Source: Lantana camara
Taxonomy: Eukaryota; Streptophyta; Magnoliopsida; Lamiales; Verbenaceae
NCBI GenBank assembly: GCA_037501455.1
Contig: CM074858.1
Coordinates: 37,631,001-37,695,000 of the forward strand
Length of the DNA stretch: 64,000 nucleotides
Reading direction: 5' to 3'
Numbering within the stretch: position 1 is the first letter of the stretch; each line of letters opens with the position of its first letter. A program made the position numbers and the translations under genes. Shown here piece by piece: positions 48,068-59,245 of the stretch. The notes under the pieces are model-generated. The model saw only the letters and a program-made list of their open reading frames with translations, did not search any database and was not told the DNA's origin.

Positions 48068-48667
48068 TTACTCGTAGTCGTTGTCGGAGAAGACATCCGG
48101 ATCCACGAAGTGGTCAGTCGGCTCCCCTGGAAGAAGCGCCGCTTTAGAAGAGCGGAAAATAAAATGAAGCTCGTGGTAATATGGAAAGCCAATTGACCGA
48201 AAGCGGCGTTCCATGGCTGTGTCCTGAACATATAAAGAGACAACATGTAAATAATCTTATGAACTTATAATTAAAGCACACATCGTTGACAAAATGTCTA
48301 ACTACAATATACTTAATACCCGGTGGCGAAACTGGCGAAAATATTCATCCCTGACCCGAACCGTGTTGGTCACGCCGTGGTAAGTAATCCCAACCTTATA
48401 AGTAAATAGCCTGAACGCCTTATACACTTCTCTAAGTCTCATGATGTGACGACGGACATCGGTGCTGGTGATTCCGATATCCAACCGGCGTTGGAGGCCA
48501 ACGGCAATGACTTCGGAAGCAATCTGCATGACTTGTGGTTCTACGATAAAGTTCTGCCCAGCGTACTCGTATAGCTCAAGAATGAGGAGTCGTTCGGTGC
48601 AAGCGCAGTTCTGCTCCACGTCGGTGAGCCAAATTGGGATGCATTGATCGCGCCTGTCACGAGCCAT
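48068..48667 (-). CDS. Myb/SANT-like small gene 1, two exons
   Basis: Exon 1 is 48320-48667 and exon 2 is 48068-48223, with donor GTATTA, acceptor TTCAG and a phase-0 intron of 96 bp, giving 167 residues. It starts MARDRRDQC. The Myb/SANT-like domain (Myb_DNA-bind_3 type) runs from about residue 12 to 116 (ERLLILELYEYAGQN, then RLREVYKAFRLF, GITYHGVTNTV). Exon 2 carries the family's following motif (IGFPYYHELHFIF) and an acidic tail ending DVFSDNDYE. There are no stops or frameshifts. I prefer this exon 2 frame over the longer raw frame because it restores the family motif and an acidic end. It is one of three tandem relatives on the minus strand. Function unknown, with nuclear DNA or chromatin binding inferred from the fold. 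Confidence 0.65.
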
Positions 48668-48945
48668 GGAGATGCAAAAGGTCGAGTAGCAGATGTGCCC
48701 TGAGATGTTTGGGCGAGGGTTACAACTAAACCAGGTACAAGACTATGGTAATTTATAATGGGTTCACCAAAATATTTACTCATGGTAAAAGCCTTTATCT
48801 GTGCATCAACGGCTTTATCAATTCTCGTGAAAGACTGTGCATTTCTTTATGTGAAAATCGCAATAAAGTCTCATGCATGAAGACCTAAACATTGCACCCT
48901 ACCAGCAGCCACCCACAGCTTTTGACCCATCAATTGGCATTTAAA

Positions 48946-49063
48946 GGGTGGTAAGAGTCTTAATTATTCCAAAAGCATTGTAGAATACTTACTAATTGGG
49001 TGGTAGTAGTCCTAATTATTCCAAAACAGAGTGGTAGGAGTCTTAATTATTCCAAAACAGAGT
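48946..49063. repeat. Degenerate tandem repeat between SANT-like genes 1 and 2
   Basis: Three copies of a GGTGGTARKAGTCYTAATTATTCCAAAA-like unit, starting near 48947, 48999 and 49032. The first is followed by an extra 20 bp. No function seen. Confidence 0.65.
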
Positions 49064-49581
49064 ACACGTATACATCCCCGCTTAATATGTATCTAATCAG
49101 ATCAATTTCCATATGTTTTTTACAGTGTATGGTTCGGATACATGATAATTGTTTTCTTGAAATAAATTTCTGACCACTTCAAACCTAAGGTCATATCCAT
49201 TCACGTGAAAACATTTTGAATGAGATAAGACTGAAAAAGATTCCTGCATGCATGCAAGGTCACCTCATTTTGGGAATCTGCTTTTCCACTACATATCATA
49301 CACAGTTTTTATGCCTGACAGTCAACAAAGAGTGGCCTGAAATGGTAAACAGATAACATTTCATTTATTCAACACAACAAATAGCTACCCATTTCAAGTT
49401 AACAATACAAACTCCTACCCCCTGTCATGTTCCCAAATTTTACACCCACAACAACTGAGCAAGGAAACATGACATTCGAGAGATGTACTAAGGAATACAA
49501 ACTCAAACATGCATACTGGACATTACACTATGTCTTTATTACAAACAACACTGAGAACGGACATAATCAACCCGAACTGTG

Positions 49582-50119
49582 TTAACCCGGCGGTGGTCCG
49601 AAGATACGTAGTAAGGAATTCCACGCCGGCTCGTCATGGTAATAATACCAGAAGCACGACCTACGACCCTACATATGTCCAACATAAAATTAGTCTTAAC
49701 AAACAAAGAACTGGAATATAAGCGATTTGATGTTTAGACAAGCTCGCAAAAAACCATACTTCCCGTCGGATCAAATCCCATGTACAATGCGGGACATGGA
49801 TCAAACCAGCTTCTGCATCATGGCACACTCCGGACAAGGATAACAGATAATCAACTGTATGATACCTTTCTTGAAACATAGAGAGACGACGATAGTAAAA
49901 TCTATTTGCATGGGACAAACCAAATAAAGCATTGACGATTATCCCAACTGCGTTCACAAGGTTTGTATTCACCCTTGCCCAGTGTCCCCGTCCCATTCGG
50001 GCTTCGGGCTCTAGCAACGCGATGAAGACAGCATCATGAGTACTACTCCACCCATTCTTGTTGAAGCTTAACTCTTGTTTGTAAATTTCGGCCAGTAATT
50101 CGATGGACTGAACAGACAT
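49582..50119 (-). CDS. Myb/SANT-like small gene 2, two exons
   Basis: Exon 1 is 49760-50119 and exon 2 is 49582-49668, with donor GTATGG, acceptor TGTAG and phase 0, giving 148 residues. N-terminus MSVQSIELLAEIYKQE. The domain spans about 23-120 (NGWSSTHDAVFIALLEPEA, then FYYRRLSMFQERY, LLSLSGVCHD, TWDLIRRE). After the intron comes CFWYYYHDEPAWNSLLRIFG, aligned with the motif of genes 1 and 3. The domain pattern W-D-FI-LL-EA-G, then R-L-RY, then L-SGV-D, then TW-D is the Myb_DNA-bind_3 signature. The frame is open throughout. The start Met is preferred because all three genes have 12-25 residues before the domain. A longer isoform using a further exon cannot be excluded. Confidence 0.68.
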
Positions 50120-50337
50120 ATCTCACTCTATGAACCCTACTCACTTGAAAGAATTTATAGCAAAGAAAGAACCCTAAGCGGTGTATGAAAGCTAAGATAG
50201 ACTAACTGAGTATGATCTTTTTTACAAACATACATCCTATTTAAACGAATGAACTTCACTATTTATTAGCTATAATTACGTAGAAGAAATTTAAAAGGTG
50301 GACATATCTTCTGCATGAATTTATTGGTCATTACCTC

Positions 50338-51193
50338 TTACTTTTCAGGTGATACAGGACCCGAACCGCACGAAGCCCCAAAGAAACCCGCTGAATAAGT
50401 CCTTCCACCGAAAGGGCCATAATTAAACCGTGGCACTTGCGGAGGCAATCTAGTCGATGGGGCCGAACATTGCTAGACTCAGCCCCGGATACTGAGCTAT
50501 CATCGTCAACTATTCCAAACAATTAAATAAACTTTCAGATAAGATAATTGTTACGTGAATATAAAACAAACATAATTCAATAGATAGAATTATGGATTTT
50601 GCAGACCGTACTATTAATGACGGATTGTGGGAGGGACGAATCACTGTGGATGGTCACAACCCTACGATTCCTCCTCACCTCGTTAGCAACACCATTACCA
50701 AAAACCATGTCAAGCTCGCGTATATTTGGCTCCGGTTTGTAATAGTATGCACCACAAACATAATTCACCTACACATATTCAAATGCAACTGTTAACGCAA
50801 CATCAAATAATTTAAAATTGAGAGTGAATATCAAACCAATTATGCCGTTACCCGGTTAATATAATCCCAGTCCTCCATGCTAGCATACACGTAGTTGGTG
50901 ACCGGATCAATGGTTACCCTTGAACACTTGTTCATCCATGCCCATGCGATGAACCGTTTATGGAGAAATTCAAATCGGGCGAAGCAAAAGTAGTAATCAA
51001 AACGGCTCTTGAACTTAGTGTTAACCCTTTCCATTGCGTTCGTTATGGCGACATGACTGTCGCTGTTCAATTTTTCCCCAATACACATCGCTTCTTTGCC
51101 TAATTCTTTAAGAAACTCCATGTCAATTTCTTTAGTCCAGCCCCCAGCGTAAAACAATTGCTCCTGGTAATCGATGGACTCGCGATATGCCAT
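50338..51193 (-). CDS. Myb/SANT-like small gene 3, three exons
   Basis: Exon 1 is 50852-51193, exon 2 is 50679-50768 and exon 3 is 50338-50472 (the last less sure). Every exon is a multiple of three, so both introns are phase 0, giving about 188 residues. Start MAYRESIDYQ, chosen over an upstream in-frame Met because it mirrors gene 2. The domain lies at about 17-114 (GGWTKEIDMEFLKELGKEA, then FEFLHKRF, VTNYVYASMEDWDYINR). Exon 2 carries AYYYKPEPNIRELDMVFG, the motif shared with gene 2. Exon 3, if used, adds a Pro/Gly-rich tail (RLPPQVPRFNYGPFGGR). If it is not used, the exon 2 frame reads on to 50577 with a basic tail. No stops in the domain. Confidence 0.65.
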
Positions 51194-51688
51194 TTTTTTG
51201 GAGGGGATGGAAACAGGCAACGAAATCTTAAAATACAGGGCAGGTTACATACATATTGTTTTTTCAGAAAGCCCTACTTATAGATAAAAATTCAAGTCTA
51301 TATGACTATTCTACATGTGACATAACAGTTGAAAGCGACTCTTAACTTTATCGCACAATACACATATTATTCAGATGTACATGTTCAGTATCTCCTTATA
51401 ATTATTCAATTCATCCAATTATTTGATTGCTTGAAAATACATATATACTTCTGTAAAAAAAAAAAAAAAAAATACATATATACTTGCTATACGGGGTACA
51501 AAAAGTAAATACATAGGGTAATCAAATAATCTCAAGCATTATCTTAATTCGACGACAACAACTTAACATAAATTTTATTGAACCCCAACAAAGCATAGTA
51601 CATAAGATGTTCAGCAACCGCAATACACATACCCAGAGTATACATACAAGTGCTAACTACTATTATTACAAGTCACCCCCATCTCTCA
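51194..51688. other. Upstream DNA of SANT-like gene 3 with a poly(A) tract
   Basis: No gene seen. An A18 run at 51455-51472 is flanked by direct copies of AATACATATATACTT (about 51436-51450 and 51472-51486), as if a bare poly(A) tail had inserted by target-primed reverse transcription. Confidence 0.55.
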
Positions 51689-51801
51689 GAATACGTGAGC
51701 AGCAATAATGCCCAGGAAGATACCAACAAGCAACACAACAACATATGACAAAATGTAAGCATGCAGGACAGGAATAAGTGAACGACCTCTTTCAATTTCC
51801 A
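51689..51801 (-). pseudogene. Possible orphan 3' exon with a membrane tail, cut by element C
   Basis: On the minus strand the bases just outside element C encode EIERGRSLIPVLHAYILS followed by YVVVLLVGIFLGIIAAHVF and a stop (51686-51688). The roughly 25-residue hydrophobic stretch near the C-terminus looks like a tail anchor. The upstream part would lie beyond element C, more than 9.8 kb away. I do not recognise the protein. It may equally be a chance frame of 37 codons. Confidence 0.3.
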
Positions 51802-54442
51802 TGTAGCACCCTAACCCCCAGGGCACTACATCCCCCGCACTATAGCCTCGATCCACGTATGAAATGGAAAATCCATACATAAACCAAAACTATAGCGAAC
51901 GGGTGACAATAAAAATGACGAGCTAGGCGGGACACTCCCCAACATAAATAAAGCAAAACATGAATTCAAAAGCGGAAGCAATAACTCAAATATACATATA
52001 GGTACCATATTTATGGAATAGATACGTATAGGTACCAACTTAACTATCAATACATTATCATCTCTTTATAATATACATACTCCGGTACTCAAAATGTACT
52101 AATAATGATCATCACATGAGATACCAAAAAGTGCTATACTCGAAGTACAATATTAGACCCGTGAGAATGCAAAACTTGACCGGACACCCGCCTAGCACGA
52201 CCAAGCGCTCAAGTACCTGAAAAGTGAAGTATCAGTCTACCGAAGACTGAGTGAGGGGTAATAATTATATATAACACACGTCACATGCAAGTTGTAGCCT
52301 CGGGTGAAGACTTTGGAAGTGAAATAGATAAATAGTTCGAGAAACTTGTTCTTTGCTCGAGATTACAACTAATCATTTTAACATTTTAACTTAATCATTT
52401 CATGAACATGTGACCCCGGCGAGCAGGGGCGATTCTCCAACCTTTACACCAAACGTGACAATACGTGCTTGCTTTATCAATTCAATACATGATCATACAA
52501 TTCCATTTAGTGCTCACATAGACAGTTTCATGCTTGAAATCATGCAATAACCCGAGGATAACCCGACATGCCGGATTAATCCCCAGTCTCCTTCTTCCTC
52601 CGGGTGATAGTGAGTTTGCAAGGCTCAACTATCCACGACATGTTGTGTGTAGGGGACATGACCCCCTAGACACGGAACTCCTTCCACCACTAATCTCCTA
52701 GTGGCTTCGGGGGTGATCCCAACAATGTGAGGATAATTCAGGAGTTATCCGTCAGCCCTTGCTTTCCCGGTTGGCTCAAGAATTACCCTCGGGCCCACGT
52801 CCAATCATGTACTCGCCAAACTTGCTTGAAAATCATGACAATCATGGCTTGCTTGCTTGAAATGTTTATAACTTGGAAAACGTTTATAAATATAATACGT
52901 TTTGACCGAAAATAGCATATAAAGGTTATAGGGTTCATTTTACCGAAAACAAAACCTCACCTTCTTTTACAAAATATAACAAGGATATGCTCTACGGAGC
53001 CTGCTCCTCGTCCACGACCTCGTGACCTGTGCAAACACGACGTGTATTCGTGAGACATGACCTAAAATAGACCAAATATGACGAACAGCGGAAATGTATC
53101 GAGATGACGAGGAAAATGTAATGTGGCAAGATAACATGTTGTTTCAGTACATATTAGCACATATAGTAGCAATTCGGGGTCAAAGAAGTCGTTGGATCGA
53201 GGGGCTATTTTCGTAATTTTATGCAGAGAATTTTGTTCTGCATTCCAGGTGGGAACGGCCGTTCCGGACCCCTTTGACAAATGGGAACGGTCGTTCCCAT
53301 GAATCCCCAAAATCGTGCCAACGTTTTTCCAGTTTAAAACGCGCCTAGCTGGGAACGGCCCTTCCGGCACCAATGCCAAAATGGGAACGGCCGTTCCCAT
53401 GGTCGGCCGCCTAGTTCATTGAAAAGGTGGGAACGCCCGTTCCCACAATGCCTTGAGGCTGGGAACGGTCGTTCCCAGTTCTGCAACTGGAAAGAAACAG
53501 AGAAGAACAGAGCATCTACGGGAAGCAACAAAGCAAGCAACAATTTCCATTCTTTGATCAACCAAACTATGATTTTCCGGGAATATGATGCATATATGTC
53601 CAAGAAATGACAACCTAACACTTAAACACTTAAGTCATGAAATAGCATCAAGGTTTCAAGTTTCCAAACTCATGCTCACCTTGATCATTCAAGCTCAAAT
53701 TCATGCACAAATCATGCCATAATTCAACAAATAATCACCTAATCATACTTCCAACTAGAATTAATCCATCTAACACATAATCCTCAAACCCTAGCTCAAT
53801 CAAATATGCACAAGAATCATCCATTCATGCACAACCAACCTTGAAGATGAGAATATGAAAATAGATGATGATGATGATGATCAACTCCCAAAGCTTGGCG
53901 AATTTCTTGAGATTCTTGACAAAATAGATGAAAATCACTTCTTCCCTTTTCCCTTGAAGAACCGAGAGTGAAAGGAAGCAAATTGTTGGGAAATTTGATG
54001 ATAATGGATCAAGGAAGATCATGGAATGTATATTACATGATTCACCAACATTGTTTTTTGTGAAATATGCTAATTGCCAATTAATCCCTTAATTTGTGAA
54101 TTTATACAATCAAGTAGGCAACCATTTGAATTAGGCACAATCAAGCCCTTGAAATTCATGCAATTAAGTCCCTAAAGTTTTAAAGAATATTCAACTAGGG
54201 AGAATTTGGTACTTTGAAACACTCTCGGTAATGGTTTCATGCAATAAATATTTTCCGTGTCACGAAATAATATTTTCAATGATATGAAATCAAATAATTC
54301 ACATAAATGGTGTTTCATGAATTTTATATATATGACATGCCACGTAAGAATATACTATAAAATTAAAGAATTAAAATAAATTCCTACGCTCACAACTCAC
54401 ACGTGGCGTGCTTACCTGTTCAACCGGAACCGGGGCGTTACA
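51802..54442 (-). repeat. Element C left (3') LTR
   Basis: 2641 bp, TGTAGCACCC...GGCGTTACA. Contains six palindromic GGGAACG-type units at 53251-53478. The outer end resembles the LTR ends of A and G. Confidence 0.93.
53251..53478. repeat. Six palindromes GGGAACGGCCGTTCCC-type in element C LTR
   Basis: Units at 53251-53265, 53281-53300, 53351-53365, 53381-53400 (perfect ATGGGAACGGCCGTTCCCAT), 53427-53446 and 53459-53478. Arms extend by different flanking bases (AT/AT, GT/AC, CT/AG) that still pair. Partner cluster at 60696-60923. Confidence 0.9.
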
Positions 54443-54443
54443 A

Positions 54444-54456
54444 CTCTCCCCCCCTT
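54444..54456 (-). other. Element C polypurine tract
   Basis: Minus-strand AAGGGGGGGAGAG-type purine run next to the 3' LTR. Confidence 0.8.
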
Positions 54457-54481
54457 AAAAGAATCTGGTCCCCAGATTCTC

Positions 54482-57400
54482 TTAGTCTTGAGTGAATAAT
54501 TCCGGGTGGAACCGTTTCATCTTATCTTCCGTTTCCCACGTAGCTTCCTCGGTTTTGTCACTTCTCCACAACACTTTAACCATGGGAATCCTCCGATTTC
54601 TCAATTCCTGAAATTTCCGATCCAAGATTCTAACCGGCCTCTAAACAAATGTCAAATTTGGTTCCAACTCAACTTCTTCCACGGGGAGAATCGTAGTCTC
54701 ATCGGGGTAATATTTCCTTAACTGTGAAACATGAAATACGTTGTGAATCCCCGTAAGACTTGGTGGTAGGTCCAACCGATAGGCTACCTCGCCTATTCTT
54801 TCAAGAATCTCGAAAGGACCTAAGTAGCGAGGGTTAAGTTTCCCTCCTTTCCCGATCCGGGTGAAACCTTTCCTTGGTGACACCTTCAAGAATACCCGGT
54901 CACCAACTTCAAATTCTAGATCTTTTCGGCGCTTATCGGCATAGCTCTTTTGTCTATCTTGCGCGGCTTTCATCCGTTGTTGAATCATTTGGACTTTCTC
55001 AATCATAGCCTGAACGACTTTGGAAGGTCTTTCGAATCTTTCACCTTTCTTTACCCCTTCCTGTTTCGACCATCTCCACTCTTCCAAGTCGAAGAACAAC
55101 GAAGATCGGCACTTTCTTCCATAAAGAAGTTCATACGGAGCCATCCCGATTGAAGCTTGGAAGCTGTTGTTATAAGCAAACTCAACCAAAGGAAGTTGTT
55201 ATGTCCAGGAATTCTGAAAATCAATCGCGCACGCCTGAAGAAGATCTTCCAAATACCTGATTAATCTTTCTGTTTGGCCGTCTGTTTGCGGGTGAAATGT
55301 TGTGCTGAACTTAAGTTTCGTTCCCAAAACGGCCTGCAACTCTTGCCACAACTTGGATGTAAGTCTCGGATCTCGGTCTGAAACTATGCTTACCGGAATG
55401 CCATGAAGTCGAATAATCTCTCTGCTATAAATTTCAGCCAACTTTGGAATCTTATAAGACATCCGGACAGGTAGAAAGTGAGCAGACTTTGTAAATCTAC
55501 CCACGATTACCCAAATTCCATCAAACCCACCTTTAACCTTCGGTAATCCGGAAACAAAGTCCATCGTTACTTGTTCCCACTTCCACTCGGGAATAGGTAA
55601 CGGTTGTAGAAGTCCCGCGGGCTTTTGGTGCTCAGCTTTCACTTTCTGGCAAGTCAGACAATGTTTCACATACTCTGCCACGTCTCTCTTCATCCCGTTC
55701 CACCAATAATATTGCTTCAAATCCTTATACATTTTGTTTCCTCCTGGGTGGATCGAATAGGCTGACTTGTGAGCTTCTTCGAGTAGGACCCGTTTCAATT
55801 CTTCAGGTATTACCACTCTGTTTTTAAATCGAAGTAACCCGGTCTCATCAAACCCAAATGGACTTTCTGGATCATCCTTAGCTTTTCTTACAAGCTTCTG
55901 AACTTCCGGATCCTTATTCTGAGCCTCAAATAACTGATACTTCAATTCCGGCTGAATTGTGATATTAGAAACCCGAGCCTTTAATACCATCGGTGTCATC
56001 TCATCACTTTCCTTTATTTCCAAACTCGATACACTCGCCTTCCTGCTAAGTGCATCGGCGACCACATTTGCTTTTCCTGGATGGTATTTAATTGTACAAT
56101 CATAGTCTTCTAACTTTTCCATCCATCGTCGTTGCCTCATATTCAAATCCTTCTGCGTGAATAAATACTGGAGGCTCTTGTGATCGGTGAAAATCTCAAA
56201 GGAAGTCCCATAAAGGTAGTGTCTCCATTTCCCGAGACCGAAGATCACGGCTGCAAGCTCTAGGTCGTGTGTCGGATAATTCTTTTCATAATCCTTTAGC
56301 TTTCGGGAAACATAAGCGATCACTTTTCCTTTCTGAGTCAAAACACAACCTAAGCCTTCTTTAGAAGCATCTGTATACACTGCATACTCCTCTGAACGCT
56401 CATGAAGTGCTAACACCGGAGCTGAGACTAACTTTTCTTTCAAAAAGTTAAAGCTTTGATCACACTTCTCGTCCCAGGCAAACTTGACATCTTTCTTAGT
56501 CAATCGGGTTAATGGTGCAGCAATCTTAGAAAAATCCTGAACGAACCTTCTGTAATAACCGGCCAATCCCAAGAAGCTTCTAATTTCTGAGGCGTTCTTT
56601 GGTTTCTCCCACTTGAGCACGGCCTCAATTTTCTAGGGATCAACTTCCAATCCTTTTCCTGAAATTACATGTCCCAAGAAAGAAACCCGATCGATCCAAA
56701 ATTCACACTTGCTAAACTTAGCAAACAACTGGTGCTCTTTTAAAGTTTGTAGAATGAGCTTAAGATGTCTCGCATGCTCCTCGACTGATTTTGAGAAAAC
56801 CAGAATATCATCAATGAATATCACCACAAACTTGTCGAGGAAAGGCCTGAAAATCCGGTGCATCATATCCATGAAAGCTGTAGGGGCGTTAGTTAATCCA
56901 AACGGCATAACCACGAACTCGTAGTGCCCGTACCGAGTATTGAATCGTATCTTAGGAATATCCTCTGCTCGGATTCGCAGCTGATAGTATCCCTGTCTTA
57001 AATCCAATTTTGAGTAGACTTTGGAGCCCTGAAGTATATTGAATAACTCTTCGATATGTGGGAGGGGATACTTGTTCTTAATAGTCATCCTGTTCAACTC
57101 CCTGTAATTGATGCACATTCTTAAAGTTCCGTCCTTTTTCTTTACAAATAACACTGGTGCTCCCCAAGGTGAAGAACTCGGTCGAATGTACCCAACTTCC
57201 AATAATGCCTTGAGCTGAACTTTTAATTCCTTTAATTCCGCTAGAGCCATCCGGTAGGGAGTCTTTGAATACGGGTCGGCATTCGGAAAAAGATCGATCA
57301 CAAACTCGATCTCTCGCTCAGGAGGCAAAGAATCTAACTTTTCTGGAAAAACCTCGAGAAATTCTTTCACAACTTCTGTATCCTCCAGTTTCACCTGATC

Positions 57401-57967
57401 CTTTGGCTTGTTCAGAATATAAGCAATGAACCTTGTAGCCCCGTCTCTGACTAATTTCTGAGCTTCTGAGAACGACAGTAGGGGTACGGTCTTCAAAGTA
57501 CAGCCCGTGATAACCTCTGAACCCAACTGAACCTTCTTAACCCGACAATCCACCGTAGCACAATGCCTGTATAACCAATCCATCCCCAATATAGCCCCGT
57601 ATCTCTCTATTGGCATAACAATGAAATCTGTCAGAAATTCCCGGCCTTCAATCACCACTGGAACATCCTTCTAAACCTGATCCGTCTCTCGCCTACTACC
57701 GAAAGGAGTACTAACTAAATAGCGCACAGAAGTACACATAGCAGGCAAAGGTAGAGTAATAGCAATAGAGTGCGCAAGAAAGGAGTATGTAGCTCCTGGA
57801 TCAAATAATGTATGGATGTTCGTGCCATGAATGTAAATGGTACCTTCAACTACTGCGACGGAGTCTATCTCAGCATCCTGCTCCTCCCCAGCGAGTGCAT
57901 ACGCCCGAGCTCTCACAAGTGGCCTCGGACCTACAGGTGGCCGATCCCCAACGGTCCGGATAGCCAT
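54482..57967 (-). pseudogene. Element C pol (protease to chromodomain), multiply stopped
   Basis: Domains on the minus strand: protease (LFDPGATYSF), RT ([23 protein letters not shown]), RNase H ([17 protein letters not shown]), integrase HHCC (HPGGNK, CLTCQK) and DDE ([31 protein letters not shown]), then a chromodomain-like tail up to TAA at 54482-54484. Stops within one frame: TAG 57671-57673, TAG 56633-56635, TAA 55199-55201, TAG 54641-54643. Most replace codons that relatives use for Gln (inferred). Catalytic residues of RT, RNase H and integrase remain. Confidence 0.92.
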
Positions 57968-58991
57968 CTACCATGTGCTCGTCACTCCCGCAGATCAAAC
58001 ATAGTCCCAAACATCGTCTGCAGTTATCATAGTTATGTGTAGGAAGCCCACAGAATCTGCAGCCCGGTTTCTGAGGTGGCTGTGGTGGTGCTGGAGCTCT
58101 TGGACCCTTCGGTAACGGCCCTGTCGCCTTAAGCTTCATCCCGGAGTCCTTCTGCGTGGGAGGTGCAGAGTAAATCATCGGCCTCTTCCCTGAGCTCGAT
58201 CCCTGACCCGCTCTCGAGCCTGAAGCCTGTCTAGTACGCTGAGTAGCTCTCCTAGCAATGTCAGAATCCTCAACCTTTAGAGCCTTTGCAGTAGCTTTTG
58301 CCCAGGTGCTTGTATTAGCTGCTTTCAGCTCGTCCTAAATATCCGGTCTCAGTCCCTGAACGAACTACATCGCCTTGTGAAAGTCATCATTCGCTATGTT
58401 TGGTGCATAGCGAGAAAGTCTCTCGAACTCGGCGATATACTGCCCCACAGATCTTCCTCCCTGTTTCAACTCGGTAAATTCCCTCAACCTGCGAGTACGG
58501 GAAGCTGGAGGGATATACTTGTTTCTGAACTCCCGTACAAATACCTCCCAAGTAATCTCTATCCCGGCTGCCTCTAGAACAATCTGTGTGCTCTCCCACC
58601 ACGAATAGGCCTCGCCCTAGATCAAAGTGAGTGTACAGCGAGTCTTCTCCTGAGTATCACAAGGGATAAGCTGCCAGATCCTCTCGATCTCCTTCAGCCA
58701 CATCTCCGCCTGAATATCGTCACCCTTATAGAACTTCGGGGGACGCTGATTCTGAAACTCTCACAAAATGGCAGAAATTGGGTTCTCCTGAGGTGCTACT
58801 GGTGCTGGAGGTGGTGGAGGTACCCTTTCCTGTAGCCTCTGATCAATCAGCCCAACAACGGCGTTCATGAAACCCTGGGACTGTGCCTGAGCAGGTGGAG
58901 GAGGAGGTGATCTCTCACGGCGATGGTGCCGGTGATGATGATGAGGCCTGTGTCTTGGGGATCGGTCACGAGAGTGTCTATCACGATCCAT
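57870..58991 (-). pseudogene. Element C gag, multiply stopped and frameshifted
   Basis: Starts at ATG 58991 with a His/Arg-rich N-terminus (MDRDRHSRDRSPRHRPHHHH), followed by a proline-rich linker and a gag domain of which only pieces are open. Stops: TGA 58761-58763, TAG 58617-58619, TAG 58365-58367, TAG 58335-58337. A zinc knuckle CRFCGLPTHNYDNC is intact. A second (CLICGSDEHMVDGY) has Tyr where the last Cys should be. A frameshift near 57955-57967 separates gag from protease. Confidence 0.88.
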
Positions 58992-59223
58992 CCTGAAATC
59001 AAATCACTACACATGCGTGATCTGATTAATACATGCAAATATGTGCATATAATTCAATGATAGCAATAAACACACATTCAAGAATGGTCAAATATCTCAA
59101 GTAATGCGAGAAAGCAAATAAATCAAGTAATTCCACGAAATGCAGACTCCCAAATAGCAAGTAATCCTATGCCGTGCGACCTATAATGACTTGACACGAC
59201 TCGAGAACCTCGGTTTTGCAACC
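58992..59223 (-). other. Short leader of element C
   Basis: About 230 bp between primer site and gag, non-coding. It has the CGGTTTTGCAACCGGG stretch also seen beside the primer site of element A. Confidence 0.7.
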
Positions 59224-59237
59224 GGGCTCTGATACCA
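59224..59237 (-). other. Element C primer binding site
   Basis: Minus-strand TGGTATCAGAGCCC, initiator tRNA-Met type. Confidence 0.9.
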
Positions 59238-59245
59238 CCTGTAGA

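Noticed and set aside
48043..48246. Longer raw frame (TQPWNAAFGQLAF...) as the end of SANT-like gene 1
   Set aside because: Another frame through the same exon joins in phase 0, restores the family FPYY-EL-IF motif and ends in an acidic tail, so the longer frame is a shadow.
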